From NCBI RefSeq assembly GCF_020748185.1, contig NZ_JAHZMO010000038.1:1-32780 (forward strand): a stretch of DNA of 32,780 bases, in the 5' to 3' direction. Under the pieces are notes generated by a model. It worked only from the letters and a program-made list of their open reading frames with translations. It did not search any database and was not told the DNA's origin. The stretch comes from Terrisporobacter petrolearius. GTDB taxonomy: Bacteria > Bacillota > Clostridia > Peptostreptococcales > Peptostreptococcaceae. Shown here one piece after another: positions 16,507 to 25,695 of this stretch. Numbering within the stretch: the stretch's first letter is position 1; each line of letters begins with the position of its first letter. The position numbers were made by a program, and so were the translations under genes.

Positions 16507-17577
16507 ATGAAAAAGAGAATAATACCCATATTCGTGCCACATAGGGGATGCCCTCATGATTGTATATTTTGTAATCAAAAGAAAATAACAGGAGTTAGCA
16601 CAGAAGTTACTAGTGAAGAAGCAAGAAATATTATAGAAGAATATTTACCTACTATACCCAAGGATGCTAGTGTAGAAATTGCATTTTTTGGCGGAAGTTT
16701 TACGGCAATAGATGAAAAAACACAAAATGAGTTACTATCAGTGGCCAAAGAGTATGTAGACAAGGGTTTAGTATCAGATATAAGAATGTCAACAAGACCA
16801 GACTGTATTAGTGTAGATATACTAAATAGATTAAAAGAATATAAAACAACAATAATAGAGCTTGGAGTACAATCAATGGACGCAAAAGTACTTCATGATA
16901 GTGCTAGAGGACATGACATAGAAAGTGTAATAAATAGTTCAAACTTAATTAAAGAGTCTGGTATAAATTTGGGACTTCAGATGATGGTTGGACTACCTTC
17001 AGATACAGAAGAAAAATGTATTGAAACGGCAAAAAAATTTATTGAATTAAATCCATTTTGTGTAAGAATTTATCCTACATTAGTAGTAAAGGATACAGGA
17101 CTTGAGACATTATTAAATAAAGGGGAATACAAGCCTTTTACTTTAGAAGAATGTATTTCAATTGTTAAAAAGCTTTTAGTTTTATTTTATGTTAACAACA
17201 TAAATGTTATAAGAGTTGGGCTTCAAGCAACAGAAGATATACAGCTTGGAAAAGGAATAGTAGATGGACCTTATCATCCAGCTTTTAGAGAATTAGTTGA
17301 AGGGGAAATGATCAAAGACTACTTACATTATCTTGTTATACAAAATAAGACTGTAAGCAACTTAGAAATAAAAACAAACAATAAAAATATATCAAAAGTA
17401 GTTGGTAATAAGAAAATTAATAAATTATTCTTCAAAAACGAACTGAATATTAATATTAAGACAAAGCCAGAAAACATAGACGAAAATGAATTTGCAATAA
17501 TATTAGATGACAATAAGGAAGTAAATGTTAAAGCAGAAGATATGTACAAAGAACTTTATAATATTTATAACTTGTAG
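16507..17577 (+). CDS. Radical SAM protein of the Elp3-like type
   Basis: 356 residues. The CPHDCIFC motif (C15, C19, C22; C-x3-C-x2-C) binds the SAM-cleaving [4Fe-4S] cluster. It is followed by FFGGSFTAI and a barrel core resembling the Elp3 radical SAM domain (ELGVQSMD, LGLQMMVGLP, VRIYPTLVVKDTGLE). The C-terminal acetyltransferase domain of full Elp3 is absent. Instead about 90 lysine/asparagine-rich residues follow. Proteins of this type lie next to rnc/smc in clostridia; their substrate is not established, with tRNA modification a reasonable guess. Confidence 0.88.
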   Translation: MKKRIIPIFVPHRGCPHDCIFCNQKKITGVSTEVTSEEARNIIEEYLPTIPKDASVEIAFFGGSFTAIDEKTQNELLSVAKEYVDKGLVSDIRMSTRPDCISVDILNRLKEYKTTIIELGVQSMDAKVLHDSARGHDIESVINSSNLIKESGINLGLQMMVGLPSDTEEKCIETAKKFIELNPFCVRIYPTLVVKDTGLETLLNKGEYKPFTLEECISIVKKLLVLFYVNNINVIRVGLQATEDIQLGKGIVDGPYHPAFRELVEGEMIKDYLHYLVIQNKTVSNLEIKTNNKNISKVVGNKKINKLFFKNELNINIKTKPENIDENEFAIILDDNKEVNVKAEDMYKELYNIYNL

Positions 17578-17581
17578 GAAA

Positions 17582-17768
17582 GACATTTCGTTAAAGTCAT
17601 GAGCATAGTGAATTTTAAGCAATGGATTTGCCTGAAGTGTCAACAAAGGCATCTCATTGGCGTCATGAGCATAGTGAATTATTTGAGCAACGAATATATC
17701 TGAAGAGGTAGAGAAATACATCGTTAGCCATATGAAGTGTAGCGCCCATGAAGTGGCTTAAGCGAAGG
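17582..17768 (+). repeat. Imperfect direct-repeat element upstream of smc, possibly structured RNA
   Basis: The 222-nt gap between the radical SAM gene and smc contains an exact 19-nt direct repeat (17596-17614 and 17662-17680, 66 nt apart) inside longer imperfect copies, with a third degenerate copy around 17741-17766. Nested complementary segments are visible: TTCGTT 17587 with AACGAA 17689, CAATG 17620 with CATTG 17655, and GCC 17630 with GGC 17648. The element is less AT-rich than its surroundings. It could be a dispersed intergenic repeat or an RNA element in the transcript that leads into smc. Confidence 0.6.
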
Positions 17769-17799
17769 AAATTTTTGTAAGTAAGGGAGAATGTAAGCA

Positions 17800-20700
17800 T
17801 TGTATTTAAAGAGATTAGAGTTAAAAGGATTTAAATCCTTCCCAAACAAAACAGATATAATCTTCAAAGAAGGTGTAACGGCAATAGTTGGACCAAACGG
17901 AAGTGGGAAAAGTAACGTATCTGATGCTGTTAGATGGGTTCTTGGAGAGCAAAGTATAAAAAGTCTTAGAGGAGACAAACTTGAAGACGTTATATTTGCT
18001 GGGTCAGATAATCAAAAACCTATGAATTTCTGTGAGGTAGCTCTTACAATAGACAATTCAGACGAAAAATTAAATATAGATTATAGTGAAGTTACCATAA
18101 AGAGAAGGGCTTATAGAAATGGAGAAAGTCAATTCTATTTAAATAATAAAAACTGTAGACTAAAAGATATAAAAGAAATTTTATTAGATACAGGAATTGG
18201 TAAAGATGGATATTCTATTGTAGAGCAGGGGAAAGTTGATGAAATTTTAAGTAATAACCCAGTAAACAGAAGAAAAGTTTTTGACGAAGCTTGTGGAATA
18301 TCTAAGTATAGATATAAAAAGACGGAATCGGAAAGGAACTTAAGAAACACTAAGGAAAATCTAGAGAGAATAAATGATATATATGTGGAAATAGAAAACC
18401 AAATTAAACCACTTTATAATCAACAAGTTAAAGCAAGAAAATACTTAGATCTTAGTGAAACCTTAAAAAAATTAGAAGTAAACAATTATATAAGAGAAAT
18501 ACAAAGAATAGAACAACAATTAAAAGAGATAAATAGCCAATATGAAGTTCTAGGTAAAGAATTAGAACATATTGATAAAGAAAAAATATTATTTGAAGAA
18601 AACTCAAAGGAAGTTAATATTCAAATAGAAGAAATAGATAAATCCATAGAAAAAGCCACAGAATACATAAACTCTATTAAATCTGTAATAGATAAAAAAG
18701 ACTATGAAATTAATTTATTAAATCAAAGAAAAGATAATGGTTTTGCTAAAATAAAAAGGAATACTGAGGAACTAGAAAATATAAACAAATCCTTAGAAGA
18801 TAATAAAGAAAACTTAGAAAAAATAAACAATGAAAAAGAAGAAAAAGAAAAATCAATAAATGAATTCAAAAATCAACTTAATATTTTTATGGAAAAGAAT
18901 GAAACCAATAAGAATAAAATTGAAGAATTGAATGATAGCATTGAAAATTTAAAAGATGAAATAATTAAATTACTTAATGAAAAACAAGATGTAAGTAATA
19001 AATTATCAACTTTAAATGCCAATAAAGATAATATTAATCAAAGAAATGAAAATATAGACGTAGAAATTAGAGAAATAAATGAAAAATTAAAATCTAAGGA
19101 AGAACTTTTAAAAGAAATCCAAGATGAAATAAATAATAAAAAAGAAAAAATTGAGGATTTAAAAAATAAAGTAAATAATTATTATGAAAATCTTAGAAAG
19201 TTAAAAGAAGATAATCAAAACTTAAATACTAAGATGCAAAATAATAACTACGCTCTAAAAGAATATAGCTCTAAATTAAATGTTTATATAGATATGGAAA
19301 ATCACTATGAAGGATTTAACAGAGGAGTTAAAGAGGTTCTAAAAAATAAAAACCTTAAGGGAATATATGGAGCTTTAGGACAGGTGGTAACTGTTCCACA
19401 AAAGTATGAAAAAGCTATTGAAGCAGCACTTGGTGCTTATATGCAAAATATAATAACAGCTGATGAGAATAGTGCAAAAGCAGCCATAAATTATTTAAAA
19501 AACAATAAAATTGGTAGGGTAACTTTTTTACCTATGAATATAATTAAATCTAAAAAGATAAACAATATTCAAACTAGAACTAATATTATTGGAATTGCCA
19601 GTGATTTAATATCTTATGATGATAAATATAGGGATATACTAGAGAATATACTGGGAAGAACTATAGTGATAGACAATATAGATGAAGGAATTAAATTTGC
19701 TAGAGAAACTGGACATAAATACAAAGTAGTAACCTTAGACGGTGAAATATTAAATCCAGGAGGTTCCTTAACAGGTGGTTCTCTAAAAACAAGTGGAAAT
19801 ATTTTATCAAGAAAAAGACTTATAAATGAGTTTAATGAAAAAATAAAAACTACAAAGGAAGAGAATGCATCTATACAAGAAAAACTAGTATCCATAGAAA
19901 AAGACATAATAAGCTGTAAAGAGAATATTCAATCTTACGAAGAAGAAATGAAAAACTTAGATAAAGAATTAATATTTAGTAATTCATCTTATTCAAGATA
20001 CGAAGAAGAAATAAATAACTTCTTATCTAGTATGAAAAAGTTGGAGAATGAAAAACAAAATCTAGGATCAAACTTAAGTTATACTCTTCAAAAGAAAGAA
20101 GTACTAGAATCTCAAATAAAAGATATTGATAACAAGCATAAAAATAACAAAGAAAATATAGAAGCTTTAAATGAAGAACTTAATAAAGAAAGTGAAATTT
20201 ACGAAGCTGAAAAAAGTAAATTTGACAATATAAATCTTCAACTTACAAAAGACAAAGAAATACTCAAGTCCTTTAATGCAGATATGGAAAGGATAAAAGA
20301 ATATTTAAATCAACTTCACATTAAAAAACTTTTAATTGAGAAAGAAAATAATGAAGAAGAAAACCAAATAAAAGATATTGACGAAAAAATAATCCTGGAA
20401 GATAGAGAAAAGGAAAATTTAAAAAATCAATTAAATGAAAATAACAAAGGATTAGAAAATAAAAAAATAGCTAGAGAAAACTTAAAACAAAATCTAGATG
20501 ATAATAATATAAAACTTAAAAATATTGATAAACAATTTATGGAATTAAAAGAAGCCATATTTAAAGTTGAATCTAAAATTGAGAAACTAGAATCAAATAA
20601 GGAAAGTAATAACTTTAAATTATTTGAGGACTATAATCTAACATATTTACAAGCTATAGAGCTTAGAGATGATGAAATAGAAATAAATAAAAAGATATTA

Positions 20701-21348
20701 GATTCTATTAAAAAAGATATTAGATCTTTAGGAAATGTAAATGTGGATTCTATAGAAGAATACAAAGAAACAAAAGAAAGATACGATTTCTATAGTGAGC
20801 AAAAAGAAGACTTACAAAAGTCTATGGAGGCTATAGAAGAAATAATAGCAGAGCTGGAAGAGCATATGAAAGTACAGTTTAAAGAAGAATTTGATAAAAT
20901 AAATGAAAACTTTAAATATGTATATAATAGATTGTTTGGTGGAGGAGAAGGAAATTTAACTATTTTAGATGAAGAAAACATTCTAGAAAGTGATATAGAA
21001 ATTACTGCAAAACCACCAGGTAAAAAGATGAAGAATTTAAGTTTATTATCAGGAGGAGAAAAGGCATTAACAGCAATTAGTATACTATTCTCCATTTTAC
21101 TAGCAAAACCAACACCGTTTTGTATCCTAGATGAGATAGAAGCTCCGCTAGATGATAGTAATATAGCTAGATTTGGAAAATTCTTAAAAGAATTAACATC
21201 TACAACTCAATTTATTGCTGTAACTCATAGAAGAGGTACAATGGAAGCAGCAGACTATATTTATGGTGTAACTATGGAACAAAGAGCTATTTCAAAAGTC
21301 ATAGCTTTAAGCTTAAATGAAGCGGAAGAAATGACTGATATTATTTAA
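17800..21348 (+). CDS. smc: Chromosome segregation SMC ATPase
   Basis: 1182 residues from a TTG start (MYLKRLELKGFKSF), with AAGGGAGA about nine nucleotides upstream; this is the conserved SMC N-terminus. Walker A is GPNGSGKSN (~32-40). Long Lys/Glu/Asn-rich coiled coils run ~165-510 and ~670-1010, with a hinge at ~515-650 (GALGQVV ... GGSLTGGS). The ABC signature is LSGGEKALTA (~1083) and Walker B is FCILDEIEAPLDD. It forms the bacterial condensin with ScpA/ScpB, which are not in the window, and compacts and segregates the nucleoid. ftsY follows after 34 nt. Confidence 0.98.
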   Translation: MYLKRLELKGFKSFPNKTDIIFKEGVTAIVGPNGSGKSNVSDAVRWVLGEQSIKSLRGDKLEDVIFAGSDNQKPMNFCEVALTIDNSDEKLNIDYSEVTIKRRAYRNGESQFYLNNKNCRLKDIKEILLDTGIGKDGYSIVEQGKVDEILSNNPVNRRKVFDEACGISKYRYKKTESERNLRNTKENLERINDIYVEIENQIKPLYNQQVKARKYLDLSETLKKLEVNNYIREIQRIEQQLKEINSQYEVLGKELEHIDKEKILFEENSKEVNIQIEEIDKSIEKATEYINSIKSVIDKKDYEINLLNQRKDNGFAKIKRNTEELENINKSLEDNKENLEKINNEKEEKEKSINEFKNQLNIFMEKNETNKNKIEELNDSIENLKDEIIKLLNEKQDVSNKLSTLNANKDNINQRNENIDVEIREINEKLKSKEELLKEIQDEINNKKEKIEDLKNKVNNYYENLRKLKEDNQNLNTKMQNNNYALKEYSSKLNVYIDMENHYEGFNRGVKEVLKNKNLKGIYGALGQVVTVPQKYEKAIEAALGAYMQNIITADENSAKAAINYLKNNKIGRVTFLPMNIIKSKKINNIQTRTNIIGIASDLISYDDKYRDILENILGRTIVIDNIDEGIKFARETGHKYKVVTLDGEILNPGGSLTGGSLKTSGNILSRKRLINEFNEKIKTTKEENASIQEKLVSIEKDIISCKENIQSYEEEMKNLDKELIFSNSSYSRYEEEINNFLSSMKKLENEKQNLGSNLSYTLQKKEVLESQIKDIDNKHKNNKENIEALNEELNKESEIYEAEKSKFDNINLQLTKDKEILKSFNADMERIKEYLNQLHIKKLLIEKENNEEENQIKDIDEKIILEDREKENLKNQLNENNKGLENKKIARENLKQNLDDNNIKLKNIDKQFMELKEAIFKVESKIEKLESNKESNNFKLFEDYNLTYLQAIELRDDEIEINKKILDSIKKDIRSLGNVNVDSIEEYKETKERYDFYSEQKEDLQKSMEAIEEIIAELEEHMKVQFKEEFDKINENFKYVYNRLFGGGEGNLTILDEENILESDIEITAKPPGKKMKNLSLLSGGEKALTAISILFSILLAKPTPFCILDEIEAPLDDSNIARFGKFLKELTSTTQFIAVTHRRGTMEAADYIYGVTMEQRAISKVIALSLNEAEEMTDII

Positions 21349-21382
21349 CAAGAAAAGTAAAGTATACTTAGGAGGAAGCAGA

Positions 21383-22543
21383 GTGTTTAAAAAGTTTTTC
21401 AAAAAGAACAAAAAAGAAGAAATACAAGAGGAAGTGCAAGAAGTAGCTGTAAGTGAAGAAACAGTGGAAGAAGAAATAGTAGTGGAAGAAGAAACAGAAG
21501 AAACAGTTGAAGCTATTGAAGAAGTTTCTTTAGATACATCAATAGAGGAAGATATTCAAATTGAAGAGAAATCACAAGTTGAAGTAGTAGAAGAAAAAGA
21601 AGAAATTGTTGAAGAGAAAACTGAAGAAGCGAAAACAAGCTTATTTGAAAGATTAAAGCAAGGTTTATCAAAGGCTAAACAAGGTATAACAGATAGAGTA
21701 GACCAAGTTTTAAAATCATATACAAAAGTTGATGATGAGTTATTAGAAGAAATTGAAGAAATACTAATAACAGCAGATGTTGGTGTAGATACAACAATGA
21801 ATATAATTGAAAAACTAACAGATGCAATAAAAACTAAAAAAATAACAGATCCACAAGATGTTAAAGGAGAATTGAGGTTAATAATAGAAGAAATATTAAC
21901 AAATGAAAATTCAACTTTAGATGTTAGTCATAAACCAACAATAATATTAATGGTAGGAGTTAATGGAGTTGGAAAAACTACAACAATAGGAAAACTAGCT
22001 AGTAGATACAAAAAAGAAGGTAAAAAAGTTTTAATAGCAGCAGGAGATACATTTAGAGCTGCTGCCATAGACCAATTAGAAGTATGGGCTAAGAGAAGTG
22101 ATGTAGATATAATAAAACATCAAGAAGGTGCAGATCCAGGAGCTGTAATATTTGACTCAATAAAAGCTGCAAAAGCAAGAGATATTGATTTATTAATCTG
22201 TGATACAGCAGGAAGACTACACAATAAAGCTAACTTAATGAATGAATTATCAAAAGTATTCAAAATAGTGGATAGAGAATACCCAGAAGCTAAAAAAGAA
22301 GTGTTGTTAGTTGTGGATGCTACAACTGGACAAAATGCCGTATCTCAAGCAAAAAGCTTTAAACAAGTGTGTGATATAACAGGACTTGTTTTAACTAAAC
22401 TTGATGGTACTGCAAAAGGTGGAGTAGTACTTGCTGTTAAATCTGAAGTAGATGTACCTGTTAAATTAATAGGTGTTGGAGAAAAAATGGAAGATTTACA
22501 AGACTTTGATGCTAAAGCATTTTCAGAGGCATTATTTGGGTAA
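21383..22543 (+). CDS. ftsY: Signal recognition particle receptor FtsY
   Basis: 386 residues from a GTG start with GGAGGA upstream. A glutamate-rich A domain (residues ~10-85) precedes the four-helix N domain (LFERLKQGLSKAKQG) and the SRP GTPase G domain. Motifs: GVNGVGKTT (~192), DTFRAAA, DTAGRLHNK and TKLDGTAKGG. It docks ribosome-SRP complexes at the membrane with Ffh, which is encoded downstream. The N-terminal lysine/phenylalanine patch (MFKKFFKKNKKEE) probably contacts lipid. Confidence 0.98.
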   Translation: MFKKFFKKNKKEEIQEEVQEVAVSEETVEEEIVVEEETEETVEAIEEVSLDTSIEEDIQIEEKSQVEVVEEKEEIVEEKTEEAKTSLFERLKQGLSKAKQGITDRVDQVLKSYTKVDDELLEEIEEILITADVGVDTTMNIIEKLTDAIKTKKITDPQDVKGELRLIIEEILTNENSTLDVSHKPTIILMVGVNGVGKTTTIGKLASRYKKEGKKVLIAAGDTFRAAAIDQLEVWAKRSDVDIIKHQEGADPGAVIFDSIKAAKARDIDLLICDTAGRLHNKANLMNELSKVFKIVDREYPEAKKEVLLVVDATTGQNAVSQAKSFKQVCDITGLVLTKLDGTAKGGVVLAVKSEVDVPVKLIGVGEKMEDLQDFDAKAFSEALFG

Positions 22544-22562
22544 AATTTAGACGAAATATATA

Positions 22563-22591
22563 TTGACAATAAATTAGTTTTAATATAAAAT
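22563..22591 (+). promoter_or_regulatory. Promoter of the ylxM-ffh operon
   Basis: Consensus TTGACA (22563-22568), 17-nt spacer, TAAAAT (22586-22591), about 50 nt ahead of the ylxM ATG. It lies in the 98-nt gap after ftsY, so the SRP genes can be expressed separately from smc-ftsY. Confidence 0.7.
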
Positions 22592-22641
22592 ACAATGTGT
22601 AAAGTAATTAACCTTTACAGTATACACTGGGAGGTAAAGTT

Positions 22642-23010
22642 ATGAATATAGATAAGATGGTTGAAATCGGGTTATTATTTGAACAGTATAAAGAATTATT
22701 AACTGAGAAGCAAAAAGAAATAGTTTCACTTTATTATGAAGAGAATTATTCTTTAGGTGAAATCAGTGAAAATCTCAATGTATCTAGACAAGGAGTTTAC
22801 GATACACTTAAACGTTCAGAGAAGATATTAAGAGAATATGAAAGTAAACTTCACTTAGTATCGCAAAATAACGAGGAAGAAAAAATCTTAAAATCACTTG
22901 AAGATAAAATTGTTGACATTAAACAAGATTTATTGCAAAATAGAGATTGTGCTAATTTAATCCCTAAGTTAGAAACAATAGAACAAATATGTAGGGAGTT
23001 GTTAAAATGA
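22642..23010 (+). CDS. ylxM: YlxM-family SRP-associated HTH protein
   Basis: 122 residues of the YlxM/p13 family. A sigma-70 region-4-like helix-turn-helix covers residues ~15-70 (LTEKQKEIVSLYY ... LGEISENLNVSRQGVYDTLKRSE), followed by a helical tail. The protein is found with ffh in Firmicutes and has been linked to SRP function or its modulation in streptococci. The stop codon overlaps the ffh start by four bases (ATGA), indicating translational coupling. Confidence 0.93.
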   Translation: MNIDKMVEIGLLFEQYKELLTEKQKEIVSLYYEENYSLGEISENLNVSRQGVYDTLKRSEKILREYESKLHLVSQNNEEEKILKSLEDKIVDIKQDLLQNRDCANLIPKLETIEQICRELLK

Positions 23011-24359
23011 TATTTGAAGGTTTATCAGATAAATTGCAAGGTGCACTTGGTAAGTTAAAATCAAAAGGAAAACTTACAGAAAAAGATGTAAAAGATGCAA
23101 TGAGAGAAGTTAAGCTTGCTTTATTAGAAGCAGATGTAAACTTTAAAGTTGTTAAAGACTTTATAAAAAAGGTTCAAGAAAGATGTGTTGGACAAGAAGT
23201 TATGACAAGTTTAACTCCAGCTCAACACGTTATCAAGATAGTAAACGAAGAACTTACTGCTCTTATGGGAGATGTACAAAGTAAAGTAATGATATCTTCG
23301 AAACCACCTACAATTATTATGATGGTTGGTCTTCAAGGTGCTGGTAAAACAACTACTTCAGGAAAAATAGGGAATTACTTTAAAAAACAAGGTAAAAGAC
23401 CTTTATTAGTAGCTTGTGACGTTTATAGACCTGCAGCAATCAAACAATTACAAGTTGTAGGAGAAAAATTAGATATACCAGTATTTAATATGGGTGACAA
23501 AGAAAGCCCAGTAAATATAGCAAAAGCAGGACTAAGTCATGCTATAAAAAATAACAATGACTTAGTTATTATAGATACAGCAGGTAGACTTCATATAGAT
23601 GAAACTTTAATGGATGAATTAAAATCTATTAAAACAGAAATAAAACCACATGAGATTTTATTAGTAGTTGACTCTATGACAGGTCAAGATGCAGTAAATG
23701 TATCACAAAGTTTTGATGAAGCTTTAGGCTTAGACGGTGTAGTTCTTACAAAACTCGATGGTGATACAAGAGGTGGGGCAGCACTTTCAATAAGAGCTGT
23801 AACACAAAAACCAATTAAATTTATAGGTATGGGTGAAAAACTAGACGACTTAGAACCATTCTATCCAGACAGAATGGCATCGAGAATTCTTGGAATGGGA
23901 GATGTACTAAGTTTAATCGAAAAAGCTCAAGAATCTATAGATATGGAAAAAGCCAAAGAGCTAGAACAGAAAATGAAAAAACAAGATTTTGATTTTGAAG
24001 ATTTCTTAGCTCAAATGGAACAAATTGAAAACATGGGACCGCTTGATAAAGTACTTGGAATGATACCTGGTATGGGTAACTTAAAAGGTCAACTTGGTGA
24101 TGTGGACTTAAATGGAAAAGAAATGAAAAGAACTAAAGCCATAATACAATCTATGACTTTAGAAGAAAGACGTAAGCCGGAGCTACTAAATGCTTCTAGA
24201 AAAAGAAGAATAGCAAAAGGTAGTGGGACAAGCGTACAAGACATAAACAGACTTGTAAAACAATTAAACGAAATGAAAAAAATGATGAAGATGTTTATGG
24301 GTAATCAAAAAGGTATGAAGAAAAGAGGCGCACTTGGCGGACTTCCTTTCTTTAAATAA
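23007..24359 (+). CDS. ffh: Signal recognition particle protein Ffh
   Basis: 450 residues: N domain (~1-85), G domain with GLQGAGKTT (~109), DVYRPAAIKQL, DTAGR and TKLDGDTRGG, and a methionine-rich M domain from ~300 (MEQIENMGPL ... MKKMMKMFMG) that binds SRP RNA and signal sequences. It targets nascent membrane and secreted proteins to FtsY. Coupled to ylxM by a 4-nt overlap and followed by rpsP. Confidence 0.98.
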   Translation: MIFEGLSDKLQGALGKLKSKGKLTEKDVKDAMREVKLALLEADVNFKVVKDFIKKVQERCVGQEVMTSLTPAQHVIKIVNEELTALMGDVQSKVMISSKPPTIIMMVGLQGAGKTTTSGKIGNYFKKQGKRPLLVACDVYRPAAIKQLQVVGEKLDIPVFNMGDKESPVNIAKAGLSHAIKNNNDLVIIDTAGRLHIDETLMDELKSIKTEIKPHEILLVVDSMTGQDAVNVSQSFDEALGLDGVVLTKLDGDTRGGAALSIRAVTQKPIKFIGMGEKLDDLEPFYPDRMASRILGMGDVLSLIEKAQESIDMEKAKELEQKMKKQDFDFEDFLAQMEQIENMGPLDKVLGMIPGMGNLKGQLGDVDLNGKEMKRTKAIIQSMTLEERRKPELLNASRKRRIAKGSGTSVQDINRLVKQLNEMKKMMKMFMGNQKGMKKRGALGGLPFFK

Positions 24360-24401
24360 ATAATACACAAAAATAAACAAAAAATTTCGGAGGTGACTGT
24401 A

Positions 24402-24674
24402 ATGGCAGTTAAAATAAGATTAAAAAGAATGGGTGCAAACAAAAAACCTTTCTACAGAATAGTAGTAGCAGATTCTAGAGCACCAAGAGATGGAAAATTC
24501 ATAGAAGAAATAGGATTCTACAATCCAGTTTCAGCTAACAAAGAAACTAGAATAAACGACGAGAAAGCTTTAAAATGGTTATCTGTAGGTGCTCAACCAA
24601 CTGATACTGTTAAAAAATTATTCGTTAAAAACGGAATAACTGAAAAGTTCGAAGCTCAAAAACAATCTAAATAG
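24402..24674 (+). CDS. rpsP: 30S ribosomal protein S16
   Basis: 90 residues from ATG 24402 ([11 protein letters not shown]), with CGGAGGTG upstream; a GTG nine nucleotides earlier overlaps the ribosome site and is rejected. Typical S16 stretches are [27 protein letters not shown] and [15 protein letters not shown]. It binds 16S rRNA early in 30S assembly. The neighbourhood (ffh-rpsP-khpA-rimM-trmD-rplS) is conserved in Firmicutes. Confidence 0.98.
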   Translation: MAVKIRLKRMGANKKPFYRIVVADSRAPRDGKFIEEIGFYNPVSANKETRINDEKALKWLSVGAQPTDTVKKLFVKNGITEKFEAQKQSK

Positions 24675-24700
24675 TCTATAAACTATTAGGGTACTTAATT

Positions 24701-24723
24701 TAATCCATTATGGATTAGTTTTT
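24701..24723 (+). terminator. Short terminator-like hairpin before khpA
   Basis: TAATCCA (24701-24707) pairs with TGGATTA (24711-24717) over a three-base loop, followed by GTTTTT. It directly precedes the khpA ribosome site, so it may be a weak terminator or attenuator between rpsP and khpA. Confidence 0.45.
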
Positions 24724-24736
24724 AGGAGATGAATAT

Positions 24737-24964
24737 ATGAAAGAGCTAGTTATGCATATTGTCAAAGCTCTAGTAGATAATCCTGACGAAGTGACAATAG
24801 AAGAAACTATGGAAAAAGATGAAATTATCTTAAAACTAAAAGTTTCTCAAGATGATGTGGGCAAGGTTATCGGAAAGCAGGGAAGAATAGCTAAGGCTAT
24901 AAGAACTGTGTTAAAATCTGCTGGAAATAAAGAAAATATCAAGGTTTCACTTGAAATATTATAG
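24737..24964 (+). CDS. khpA: KH-domain RNA-binding protein KhpA
   Basis: 75 residues forming one KH domain. The signature loop GKQG lies in VGKVIGKQGRIAKAIR, and the N-terminus MKELVMHIVKALVDNPDEV is typical of KhpA/YlqC. In Firmicutes KhpA pairs with KhpB (Jag) and affects cell division, wall synthesis and small-RNA networks. Located between rpsP and rimM as in most relatives; TAGGAGATG ribosome site. Confidence 0.95.
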   Translation: MKELVMHIVKALVDNPDEVTIEETMEKDEIILKLKVSQDDVGKVIGKQGRIAKAIRTVLKSAGNKENIKVSLEIL

Positions 24965-24966
24965 AA

Positions 24967-24993
24967 GGGTTAGGTATGTGCCTAATCCTTTTT
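24967..24993 (+). terminator. Terminator after khpA
   Basis: An 8-bp stem with one G-T pair (24967-24974 with 24981-24988), 6-nt loop, followed by five T (24989-24993). It splits rpsP-khpA from rimM-trmD. Confidence 0.82.
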
Positions 24994-25063
24994 GTTTATA
25001 ATAATCTTTAAAGTTGAAAACAATCATTCAAATATTAAATATATAAATACAAAATAATTTTAA

Positions 25064-25104
25064 GACTAAAAACAAAGACTAAAAACAAAAGCTAAAAACA
25101 AAAA
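25064..25104 (+). repeat. Three tandem copies of a 13-14-nt A-rich unit
   Basis: GACTAAAAACAAA occurs at 25064 and 25077, and a slightly altered GCTAAAAACAAAAA at 25091. The array lies in the 207-nt gap before rimM and is probably slipped-strand expansion; no function is evident. Confidence 0.6.
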
Positions 25105-25171
25105 CGAATATTATTTGATATTAAAGATATATTTTTTCAAAAGAAAGAAACAATTTAAAGAAGGTGAGACT

Positions 25172-25687
25172 ATGAAAGAAAAGTTAACTCATTTTAGAAT
25201 CGGTCAGATAGTAAATACTCAAGGTCTTAAGGGCGAAGTTAGAGTATATCCATATGTGGACGATATAAACAGATTTGATGATTTAGAAAGTTTTTATCTT
25301 GATAAAAACTTTGAAAAAGAATATGAAGTTGAAAAGGTAAGATATAAAGGAAATATGGTTATAATGAAAATAAAGGGTATAGACTCTGTGGAGCTTGCTG
25401 AAAAAGTTAAAACTAAAAATCTTTATATATCTAGAGATAACAGTGTAGACCTTGATGAAGATGAATTTTTCATAGCAGATTTAATAGGACTAGAAGTATT
25501 TACAGTAGGTGGAGATAAAGTAGGAACTCTTAAAGATGTACTACAATATTCAGCTAACGATGTATATGTTGTAAAAGGAGATAATGATAAAGAATATCTT
25601 ATCCCATCAACACTAAAATTTGTTCCTGAAATAAACATAGAAGAAAAGAAAATGATAATAGATCCTATAAAAGGAATGTTAGATTAG
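25172..25687 (+). CDS. rimM: Ribosome maturation factor RimM
   Basis: 171 residues from ATG 25172 (MKEKLTHFRIGQIVN), preceded by AAGGTGAG; an in-frame ATG at 25115 would add a lysine-rich tail of 19 residues without a ribosome site and is rejected. It has the N-terminal RimM fold (GQIVNTQGLKGEVRVYP) and C-terminal PRC barrel (DLIGLEVFT ... YLIPSTLKFV). It aids 30S head assembly with S19. trmD begins eight nucleotides later. Confidence 0.97.
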   Translation: MKEKLTHFRIGQIVNTQGLKGEVRVYPYVDDINRFDDLESFYLDKNFEKEYEVEKVRYKGNMVIMKIKGIDSVELAEKVKTKNLYISRDNSVDLDEDEFFIADLIGLEVFTVGGDKVGTLKDVLQYSANDVYVVKGDNDKEYLIPSTLKFVPEINIEEKKMIIDPIKGMLD

Positions 25688-25695
25688 GTGATAAT

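Noticed and set aside
17596..17680. Direct repeats before smc as a CRISPR array
   Set aside because: Only two clear copies, and the intervening sequences are themselves related, so they are not spacers.
25064..25104. A-rich tandem repeat as a CRISPR-like array
   Set aside because: Units of 13-14 nt are directly abutted, with no spacers.
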